Source: Microbacterium sp. cx-55 (GTDB taxonomy: Bacteria; Actinomycetota; Actinomycetes; Actinomycetales; Microbacteriaceae). Taken from it: DNA of 64,000 nucleotides. The position numbers and the translations under genes are program-made. This document shows positions 1 to 6,878 of this stretch, piece by piece (position 1 is the first letter of the stretch; each line of letters opens with the position of its first letter). The notes beneath the pieces were generated by a model that saw only the letters and a program-made list of their open reading frames with translations, was not told the origin of the DNA and did no database searches. The stretch spans positions 2,542,001-2,606,000 of the forward strand of contig NZ_CP088261.1 in assembly GCF_021117345.1 (NCBI RefSeq). Direction: 5' to 3'.

Positions 1-624
1 CGCTGGGTCGACGCTTCCGGCCACGATGTGGAACGCACGACTCAGGCGGCCGAGGATCTCGTCGCCCGGAGCGTTCCGAGCTCGATCGACGGGAGGACCT
101 TCGCAGAGCAGGGATTCAGTGTCGTACTCGTTCTCGTACCCGCCGGGGAATCGTCATTCGAGTCGCGTTCGACCCTCCGTCTCACGATCGCTGCGGGATC
201 GGCCGTCACACCCCGGCGGAATTTTCACAACACGGTCTTCGTCGACGGCACATCGCTCTTTCCCGAACAGGAGACGTTCCCGCTCTGGCCCGCTGCCTTC
301 GCCGGCCTCGTGGGGGCGTGGCAACCTGAGCACGCCGCGCTGCTGTCGAAGGAACAGCGCCGAGTGAACGACCAGCTCGTGCCCCACGTCGATGAGCCGT
401 GGATCGGCGCGATCACCTACCTGAGCGATCGGGCGGGCTCGTTCCCGGTTCCGTCGGTCCCGGCCCGGGTGGACATCCTCCCGGACGGAGCAATGCTGTC
501 GCTCGAACCCGACTCACCCGACGACGCGGTAGCGGGTTCTTCCGTTCTAGCAGTCCTGGAGGCGGCGTCGTCCGACGACTGGAAGGCGCGGATCCCCCTC
601 GACTCCGGCGAAGCCGACCGATGA
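1..624 (+). CDS. Partial protein, possibly Imm52-like immunity protein
   Basis: The reading frame is open from the first base of the window, so the true start lies upstream; 207 residues are visible before the TGA at 622-624. An internal GTG at 28 could serve as a start but has no clear ribosome binding site. The protein is acidic, has no signal peptide or membrane segment, and has a central W-x-P stretch followed by an I-x-A-I-T-Y-L-S motif and a C-terminal P-x-x-V-x-x-x-P-D-G-A segment. This layout resembles immunity proteins of the Imm52 type, which neutralise polymorphic toxins, but the match is from memory and weak. No toxin gene lies inside the window; one could sit just to the left. 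It may simply be an unknown cytoplasmic protein. Confidence 0.5.
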   Translation, partial: RWVDASGHDVERTTQAAEDLVARSVPSSIDGRTFAEQGFSVVLVLVPAGESSFESRSTLRLTIAAGSAVTPRRNFHNTVFVDGTSLFPEQETFPLWPAAFAGLVGAWQPEHAALLSKEQRRVNDQLVPHVDEPWIGAITYLSDRAGSFPVPSVPARVDILPDGAMLSLEPDSPDDAVAGSSVLAVLEAASSDDWKARIPLDSGEADR

Positions 625-736
625 CCGTGCACCACACACGGCCACGCTCCACCGGCGCCGTCATCCGCCTCTGTCGTCCGCCCTCAACCGTTCAGGCTGC
701 GATGGAGCGGCCGGAGGAGGCTCCTGCGGGGGCCGG

Positions 737-1513
737 CTACACCGTGGGGAACTTCGGGTCGACCAGGCGGCCGAGCGTCTGGATGTAGTCGGCGGCCGAC
801 CGTGGGTGGTGCACGGGAACACCGTTCATGAGCGCGCCCACGACGATGGTCTCGAGGAGCTGACGAACACCGGTCTCATCGAGGAACGAATCGAGGATAA
901 TCGCGATGTCGCCGGGGCGGGCCGGCGACGACCTCGGCCCCCACAACCGCACGAAGCCGCGCTCGTTCTCGTCTCGGACTCGCGCCTGCACGGCCGAACC
1001 GTCGCGGAGGGCGAGGGTGAGACCGCGCGAGCCGTTGCCAGCCTTCTGCGAGAATCGAGCGCCCCAGCCGATGATCGGGATGCGTGCGCTGGCCCGCGCG
1101 CGAGCAGTGGAGTCGTACTCGATGACCCCGACCACCTCGTTCCAGGCGATCGGACCCACGAGGCTGAAGGACACGCCCTCACCCGACACCCGCGCGAGCA
1201 GACCCTCACCGACGGCCAGTCTGCGCATCCCCCGCCCCACATTCAGGATCGTTGGGAGCGTCACGAACACCATGACCAACCCGAAGACGCCGAGGAGGAT
1301 GAGGAGCCGAGTGAACGCTCCTCCGAAGATCAGGAGTAGGAGGCAGAGCAGGAGGCTCACGCCGCCGACGATGGCGAGCACGGTCGCCATTCGACGGTTG
1401 CGCGCCAGCACGGCGTCGGCTGCGGCACGGTCGTAGACGGCGTCGTAGTGGTTCCCGCCCTCGAATACGCGAGCCCAGTGCTGAAGCTCGGCGGGGACTC
1501 CCGGGACGTTCAC
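737..1513 (-). CDS. Two-pass membrane protein of unknown function
   Basis: The 258-residue product has a soluble N-terminus, two adjacent hydrophobic helices at about residues 42-65 and 69-92, and a long soluble C-terminal part rich in beta-prone segments (for example V-V-G-V-I-E-Y and G-L-T-L-A-L-R-D-G). This is the arrangement of PH-like membrane-anchored proteins, though I do not recognise the family. The GTG start overlaps the stop of the upstream gene by four bases, so the two are almost certainly co-transcribed and translationally coupled. The partner gene has the same two-helix layout, which suggests a pair of related accessory membrane proteins. Nothing points to a specific substrate. 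Confidence 0.7.
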   Translation of the reverse strand: MNVPGVPAELQHWARVFEGGNHYDAVYDRAAADAVLARNRRMATVLAIVGGVSLLLCLLLLIFGGAFTRLLILLGVFGLVMVFVTLPTILNVGRGMRRLAVGEGLLARVSGEGVSFSLVGPIAWNEVVGVIEYDSTARARASARIPIIGWGARFSQKAGNGSRGLTLALRDGSAVQARVRDENERGFVRLWGPRSSPARPGDIAIILDSFLDETGVRQLLETIVVGALMNGVPVHHPRSAADYIQTLGRLVDPKFPTV

Positions 1514-2184
1514 GACGTGGGTCCCGTCGGAGCAGACGTGCCGGGAGCCACGGGACCTGGACCGGGGGCGACGGGCGGGGCGGCTCGTTCATCGAATCCC
1601 TGCGCAATCGCGGCCTTCAGCGCGTCGTAGGAGGCACCCTCGAAGGCGATCGGCTCCGCGAAGGCGACATCCTGGTTGTTCGTCTCCTCAAGGAGCATGT
1701 CCTTGGCGAAGCCGACACGGTCGGCATCGGCGGTCCAGAACTCGAGGTCCACGTCGACGAAGCACGGCTGTGTCGGAAGAGGCGTGAAGGTGGAGGGGTC
1801 CCCGGTCTTCAACCGCAGGACCATGTCGTCGAAGAGTCGGCGTCCGCTAAACATCCCGCGGCGGTGACGTCGACGGAGTCGCGTTCCCGTGCCCACCATG
1901 CTCCACACCCGTCCCCACCGGATTGCCGCGAACACGCATGCCGCCGCCACGAGCACGAGGAGGATCGGGGAGACCAGGAGCCCGATGCGCTGGCCTGCGA
2001 CAAAGCGGACCGATCCGGTCGCCTCGACGGCCTGATCCTGCAGCTCACCGAAGTTGATGGCCCGGTAGACGAAGGCGACCAACGCGGCAACGGCGATGAC
2101 GATCATGATGATGGTGCGCGGCCAGGACCGCCCGTTCCGAAACCGATCGGGATGACGGGCGAACTCGGTATTGAATGCGGCCAT
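1510..2184 (-). CDS. Two-pass membrane protein of unknown function
   Basis: I chose the ATG at 2184 because translation from there starts just before a soluble leader and the first helix, and a GAGGGAAAG stretch lies about ten bases upstream; the frame stays open further upstream but that part is arginine-rich and looks non-coding. The 224-residue product has helices at about 24-43 and 66-88 and a cytoplasmic C-terminal domain that ends in a proline- and alanine-rich tail. It is the first gene of a two-gene operon with the protein encoded at 737-1513 and may be a diverged relative of it. Family and role are unknown. Confidence 0.7.
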   Translation of the reverse strand: MAAFNTEFARHPDRFRNGRSWPRTIIMIVIAVAALVAFVYRAINFGELQDQAVEATGSVRFVAGQRIGLLVSPILLVLVAAACVFAAIRWGRVWSMVGTGTRLRRRHRRGMFSGRRLFDDMVLRLKTGDPSTFTPLPTQPCFVDVDLEFWTADADRVGFAKDMLLEETNNQDVAFAEPIAFEGASYDALKAAIAQGFDERAAPPVAPGPGPVAPGTSAPTGPTS

Positions 2185-2415
2185 GACACACGCTTTCCCT
2201 CGGCGGTCCGGGACCTGCTCATCCCGACGAATTCTACGGGAGCAGCGGGAGTTCACGCGGCAACGGGATCATGCGCCGGCTCCCGCGATGTGGCGGAAGG
2301 GCGTGAGGTCGGCGACACCGCCGTGATGTCGGTGATCTCCGCGCAGGTGAGGTAGCCGCCTCCGCGGGTCCGGCATCCGCGCGGCCGGTCCGGCATCTGC
2401 ATCCCCCACGAAACC

Positions 2416-2489
2416 ATGTCCCAGTTTTTGCCGCATTGACCTGCTCCAAGCGGCAAAAACTGGGACACGGTCGGCAAAAAGTGGGACAT
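2416..2489. repeat. Palindrome with a third half-site
   Basis: The 319-base gap between the ridA 3' end and the next minus-strand gene contains no convincing gene. At 2416-2434 the word ATGTCCCAGTTTTTGCCGC occurs; its reverse complement GCGGCAAAAACTGGGACA follows at 2450-2467 after a 15-base loop, and a near copy CGGCAAAAAGTGGGACAT is at 2472-2489. The result is a stable hairpin plus one extra arm in direct orientation. The A5/T5 runs lie inside the arms, so this is not a standard intrinsic terminator, although it could work as one for ridA. Confidence 0.75.
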
Positions 2490-2503
2490 GCTGCTGACGG
2501 CGC

Positions 2504-2974
2504 TCAGGCGAAGGTGAAGACGACCTCGACCTCGACGGGGCTGTCGAGCGGCAGCACGGGAACACCGACGGCCGAGCGGGCGTGACGGCCCGATTCCCCG
2601 AAGACCTCGGCCAGAAGCTCGCTCGCGCCGTTGATGACGCCGGGCTGGCCGGTGAACGTGGGCACCGAGGCCACGAAGCCGGTCACTTTGAGAACGCCGG
2701 TCAGCCGTTCGACGCCTCCGACGGCGGATGCGGCGGCCGCGATCGCGTTCAGCGCGCTCTGCCGCGCGTAGCCATAGGCATCGGATGCGGCAACGAGCCC
2801 GTCGCCCTCGCCGACCTTGCCGGTCGCGGGGAGGGCGCCGGCGATGAACGGCAACTGGCCCGCCGTGTAGACGAGGTCGGCATGGACCTTCGCCGGCACG
2901 TAGGCGGCGACGGGCGGCACGACGCCCGGCAGCTCGAACCCGAGGGCGGCGAGGCGCTCGACGACGCCGCTCAC
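2504..2974 (-). CDS. ridA: RidA/YjgF family deaminase
   Basis: The 156-residue protein is a RidA-superfamily member of the slightly longer actinobacterial type. RidA proteins hydrolyse reactive enamine/imine intermediates released by PLP enzymes. Visible family features are the D-L-V-Y-T-A-G-Q-L-P strand near residue 35-44, the A-x-x-A-x-N-A-I-A helix, and the C-terminal S-A-V-G-V-P-V-L-P-L-x-x-P-V-E-V-E segment. The arginine that binds substrate carboxylate in classical RidA appears just before that segment as H-A-R-S-A-V. The GTG start overlaps the stop of the DUF4177 gene upstream (GTGA), indicating translational coupling. Confidence 0.9.
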   Translation of the reverse strand: MSGVVERLAALGFELPGVVPPVAAYVPAKVHADLVYTAGQLPFIAGALPATGKVGEGDGLVAASDAYGYARQSALNAIAAAASAVGGVERLTGVLKVTGFVASVPTFTGQPGVINGASELLAEVFGESGRHARSAVGVPVLPLDSPVEVEVVFTFA

Positions 2975-3195
2975 GCGCCGGCTCCGTCGAAGCGACGGGA
3001 TGCTTCTGCCGCGGCCGACAGTCCGGCGTTCGCCGACGAGTCCGCGCCGACGGGACGCTTGAGGTATGCGACAAGCCCGCCCTCGGGCCCGGTCACGATC
3101 TGCACGAGCTCCCAGCCCTGCTTGCCCCAGTTGTTGAGGATCGCGGCGGTGTTATGGATCAGAAGGGGCGTGGTGAGGTACTCCCACGTGGTCAT
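2971..3195 (-). CDS. DUF4177 domain protein
   Basis: This 74-residue protein begins M-T-T-W-E-Y and contains the L-N-x-W-G-K-Q-G-W-E-L-V core characteristic of DUF4177 proteins: a short N-terminal strand, a helix, then the G-W-E-L-V strand followed by a second strand ending in Y-L-K-R-P. The last 20 residues are alanine- and serine-rich and probably disordered. It is the first gene of a two-gene operon with ridA, an arrangement common in Microbacteriaceae. Function is unknown. The gene is divergent from the penicillin-binding protein gene, with 108 bases between them for both promoters. Confidence 0.85.
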   Translation of the reverse strand: MTTWEYLTTPLLIHNTAAILNNWGKQGWELVQIVTGPEGGLVAYLKRPVGADSSANAGLSAAAEASRRFDGAGA

Positions 3196-3303
3196 CGCGA
3201 CTCCCGGAATGTGCGCATCGGGGGCGGTGATCCGCCCGTTCGGATGCCAGGCGTACCGGGCGCCATCGGGTCATCCCTCAGCATCCTGGCTTACGATCAC
3301 CCT

Positions 3304-5829
3304 ATGCCCGATACCAAACGCACGGCCACCGGTGTGCTCGGCGGCCTCGCCGGACTCGTCGGATTGAGCGCGGTAGCCGCAGTTCTCATTACCGCGACGG
3401 TGACTCCCGCCATCGCCATCTCGGGCGCGGCGGCCTCGAGTGCCATCACGTTGTTCGACAACATGCCCGGCTACCTCGAGCTCACCGAGGGCATGGAGCC
3501 CTCCACGATTCTCTACAAGGACAACGAGGGCAACGACCAGGTTCTCGCCACCTTCTACGAGCAGAACCGTTCGCCGGTCACGTTCGACCAGGTCGCGCCG
3601 GTCATGTACGACGCGATCCTCTCCAGCGAAGACCCGCGCTACTACGAGCACGGCGGCGTCGACCTGATCGGCACGAGCCGCGCGCTCCTGTCCAACCTCG
3701 AGGGCGGCGGCAGCACCCAGGGCGGATCCTCGATCAGCCAGCAGTACGTGAAGAACATCCTGATCCAGAAGTGCGAATGGGATGCGGCAGACGACGCGGC
3801 GAAGCAGGCGTGCTTCACGGCGGCGACCAACTCGAGCGGAACCGAGGGCATCGAGCGCAAGCTCCAGGAGATGCGCTACGCGATCCAGCTGGAGCAGGAG
3901 TACTCGAAGAACGACATCCTGCTCGGGTACCTCAACATCGCGAACTTCGGTTCGGTCAACTACGGCGTCGACGCCGCAGCCCGGTACTACTTCAACGTGC
4001 CGGCCAGCCAGCTGAGCATCGGCCAGGCGGCGATCCTCGCGGGCGTCGTGCAGAACCCGAACACCTACCGCATCGACCAGCCGAACAATGAAGTCAACGG
4101 CGCTGCCGACGGGTACTCGCTCACGAAGAAGCGCCAGGAGTACGTGCTCGGCCGCATGCTCGAAGACGGCAAGATCACGCAGGAGCAGCACGACGCCGCG
4201 GTCGCGGAGCCGATCACACCGCAGATCACGAACCCGACCCAGGGATGCGGCGCGAGCGTTGCGCCGTACTTCTGCCAGTACGTCGTCTCCGTGGTGCGCA
4301 ACGACCCCGCGTTCGGCGAAACGGCCGACGACCGCCAGGCGGCCCTCCGCCGCGGCGGACTCCGCGTGCACACCACGCTGAGCCTCGACCTGCAGAACGT
4401 CGCCACGACGGCGATGCGGGACCAGACGCCGACGTCGGTCGACGGCATGGACTTCGGCGCCGCCACGGTCAACGTCGAGACGAACTCCGGTCGCGTTCTC
4501 GCGATCGCCCAGAACACCGACTTCAACGAGTCCCCGAACCCCGGCCCCGGCCAGACCTCTCTCGTTTACGCCGGCGATAAGCAGTTCGGCGGCTCCAGTG
4601 GCTTCAACGCCGGCTCGACCTTCAAGCTCTTCACCCTGGTCGACTGGCTCGAGCAGGGCCACTCCGTCAACGAGGTACTGAACGGCCGCAACCGTGTCTT
4701 CCCCCGCATGACCAACTCGTGCGCGGGCGACTGGGTCAACGTCAGCAATACGAAGATCGGCAACTTCGGTGGCGTCGGCGGCTACACGGGAACACCGATG
4801 CAGTTCACCGCCGCCTCGCTGAACTCCGGCTTCCTCGCGATGGCCGAGAAACTCGACCTCTGCGATATCGGCAACGTCGCGACGAAGATGGGCGTAACGC
4901 TCGGCGACGGCACACCCGTACCGATGACACGGGCCGGTGAGGTCATCGGATCGGACAACGTCTCGCCTCTCGCCATCGCCGGCGCCTACGCGACGATCGC
5001 CAACAACGGCGTGTACTGCCAGCCCCAGGCGATCGACCTCGTCACCGACTCGAACGGCAACGAGCTGCCCAAGCCGCAGCGCACCTGCTCGCAGGTCATC
5101 GCCCCCGAGGTGGCGGCGACCGCGGCATACGCCCTCCGCGGTGTGATGAACGGCGGCACGGGCGGCGCTGCCAACACGAACGACGGCACGCAGCTCATCG
5201 GCAAGACCGGAACCCACGAGCAGCTGCAGACGTGGATGGTCGAGTCGAGCACCGCGGTGACGACCGCCGCGTGGGTCGGCACCGTGCAGGGCACCGCCAA
5301 CATCCAGGCGCGCGGACTGCAGAACATCCGCTACTCGCTCGCCCGCACGATCCAGCGCACGGCGAACGACATCTACGGCGGCGGCGCGTTCCCGGCCCCC
5401 GCAGCGAACCTGACGAAGACCGTCACGACGCCGATTCCGAACGTCGTCGGCCAGACGATCGCGGCCGCGCAGGCTGCGCTCGAGGATGCCGGCTTCACGG
5501 TCTCGGTCGGCCCGGCGGTGGATTCCGATCAGGCCACCGACATCGTGGCCGCGCAGAACCCCAGCGGCTCGACCGCCGGCGGTTCGACGATCACGATCAA
5601 CCCCAGCAACGGCCAGGGCGGAACGGTGCCGAGTGTCAGCGGTACCGTCCAGAACGCTCAGCAGCAGCTCACGTCGGCCGGATTCGGCAACGTCGCGCTC
5701 GGCACGTGCACCGTCGATCCGCAACTGACCGGTAACGACACCCGCGCGACGGCCACCAACCCCGCCGGGGGAACCGCGGCCAACCGCAACACGCAGATCG
5801 CTATCGAGTACGCCGCCGCACGGTGCTGA
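3304..5829 (+). CDS. Class A penicillin-binding protein with two PASTA domains
   Basis: This bifunctional peptidoglycan synthase has 841 residues. After a single N-terminal membrane anchor (about 10-40) comes a GT51 glycosyltransferase domain with the catalytic glutamate E109 in S-S-E-D-P-R-Y-Y-E-H. The transpeptidase domain has S438-T-F-K, S505-L-N and K634-T-G. Two PASTA domains follow at about 710-775 and 776-841; these bind peptidoglycan or beta-lactams. The ATG at 3304 is preferred because it directly precedes a positively charged leader (K-R-T) and the anchor; the frame extends upstream but without coding character. A C-G-x-S-V-A-P-Y-F-C pair at the domain junction could form a disulfide. 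Its stop overlaps the next gene's start, so the two form an operon. Confidence 0.95.
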   Translation: MPDTKRTATGVLGGLAGLVGLSAVAAVLITATVTPAIAISGAAASSAITLFDNMPGYLELTEGMEPSTILYKDNEGNDQVLATFYEQNRSPVTFDQVAPVMYDAILSSEDPRYYEHGGVDLIGTSRALLSNLEGGGSTQGGSSISQQYVKNILIQKCEWDAADDAAKQACFTAATNSSGTEGIERKLQEMRYAIQLEQEYSKNDILLGYLNIANFGSVNYGVDAAARYYFNVPASQLSIGQAAILAGVVQNPNTYRIDQPNNEVNGAADGYSLTKKRQEYVLGRMLEDGKITQEQHDAAVAEPITPQITNPTQGCGASVAPYFCQYVVSVVRNDPAFGETADDRQAALRRGGLRVHTTLSLDLQNVATTAMRDQTPTSVDGMDFGAATVNVETNSGRVLAIAQNTDFNESPNPGPGQTSLVYAGDKQFGGSSGFNAGSTFKLFTLVDWLEQGHSVNEVLNGRNRVFPRMTNSCAGDWVNVSNTKIGNFGGVGGYTGTPMQFTAASLNSGFLAMAEKLDLCDIGNVATKMGVTLGDGTPVPMTRAGEVIGSDNVSPLAIAGAYATIANNGVYCQPQAIDLVTDSNGNELPKPQRTCSQVIAPEVAATAAYALRGVMNGGTGGAANTNDGTQLIGKTGTHEQLQTWMVESSTAVTTAAWVGTVQGTANIQARGLQNIRYSLARTIQRTANDIYGGGAFPAPAANLTKTVTTPIPNVVGQTIAAAQAALEDAGFTVSVGPAVDSDQATDIVAAQNPSGSTAGGSTITINPSNGQGGTVPSVSGTVQNAQQQLTSAGFGNVALGTCTVDPQLTGNDTRATATNPAGGTAANRNTQIAIEYAAARC

Positions 5830-6761
5830 CGACGACCGCTCCCCGCACTGCCCTCACTGCCATCACGGCGGTGGGGGCGGTCGGGCTCGGCGCCGCGATC
5901 TGGGGCGTCGGAGTGGAGCGCTACCTGTTCACGGTGCGCGAGCACGATCTGTTCGTTCTGCCGGCGGGCTCCCGCCCGCTGCGGGTGCTGCACATCTCGG
6001 ACGCCCATATGGCCCCGTGGCAGCACCGCAAGCAGCGCTGGATCGCGTCGCTCGCCGCACTCGAGCCGGACCTCATCGTGAACACGGGCGACAACCTGGG
6101 TCACGCCGACGGGCTCGCGGGGCTTCGCCGCGCGTTCGACGGGTTCCGCGGCATCCCGGGCGTCTTCGTGCACGGCTCCAACGACGCGTATGCGCCCGCC
6201 CCTCGCAATCCGCTGCGGTACTTCACCGGCCCGTCGAAGAACAAGCCGGAAGCAGAGGCACTCGACGTCGACGCGCTCGATCGCTATCTGAGCGACGAAC
6301 TCGGGTGGGTCGGCATCGACAACACCACGACGAGCCTCGACGTCGACGGCCTTCGTATCGACGCGTTCGGGGTCGATGACGCGCACCGCCACTGGGACGA
6401 CATCGCCGGGCTCGCGCCGCAACGCGCGGCGCAGCAGCAGGTCGGGGGCGCAGCACTCACGATCGGGGTATCGCACGCGCCGTACCGACGGGTGCTCAAC
6501 GCCTTCACCGATTTCGGGGCCGACCTGATCTTCGCGGGACACACGCACGGCGGCCAGGTCCGCATCCCGTTGTCGTCCAAGGCGCTCGTCGCGAACTGCG
6601 ACATCCCGCTCGATCAGGCCCGGGGCTTCAGCACCTGGGCGCACGACGACCGCCGTGTGCCGCTGAACGTCAGCGCCGGAATCGGGCACTCGATCTTCGC
6701 CCCCGTGCGGTTCGCCTGCCGCCCCGAAGCGACGCTCCTCATCCTCCGCCCGATCGCCTGA
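5823..6761 (+). CDS. Membrane-anchored metallophosphoesterase
   Basis: The 312-residue product is a calcineurin-type metallophosphoesterase of the YkuE kind. Metal ligand motifs are D60-A-H62, G-D90-N91, G-S-N-D in place of the usual G-N-H-D, a V-S-H-A-P histidine, and G-H240-T-H242-G-G-Q. One hydrophobic segment at about 10-33 anchors it to the membrane. The GTG at 5823 overlaps the end of the penicillin-binding protein gene by seven bases, so the pair is co-transcribed; this neighbour order is common in actinobacteria. The substrate is unknown; related enzymes act on lipid-linked or nucleotide phosphoesters. Confidence 0.9.
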   Translation: MLTTTAPRTALTAITAVGAVGLGAAIWGVGVERYLFTVREHDLFVLPAGSRPLRVLHISDAHMAPWQHRKQRWIASLAALEPDLIVNTGDNLGHADGLAGLRRAFDGFRGIPGVFVHGSNDAYAPAPRNPLRYFTGPSKNKPEAEALDVDALDRYLSDELGWVGIDNTTTSLDVDGLRIDAFGVDDAHRHWDDIAGLAPQRAAQQQVGGAALTIGVSHAPYRRVLNAFTDFGADLIFAGHTHGGQVRIPLSSKALVANCDIPLDQARGFSTWAHDDRRVPLNVSAGIGHSIFAPVRFACRPEATLLILRPIA

Positions 6762-6878
6762 TCCGGGCGCACGACGGTCGTCGCGTCCTCTCCTCCACAG
6801 GTTGACGATCGGCCCTGATCGTCCACATCTGCCTCGATCCGCCGGCGAGGGATGGGGCTCTCCCCGCACGCTCGGAGC

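Noticed and set aside
2416..2489. Standard intrinsic terminator for ridA
   Set aside because: The T-run lies within the stem arm and not after it, and there is a third arm; it may still stop transcription.
3271..5724. 817-codon minus-strand frame opposite the penicillin-binding protein gene
   Set aside because: Composition is R/A/V/D-rich and repetitive; it mirrors the sense gene in high-GC DNA, while the plus strand has all catalytic motifs.
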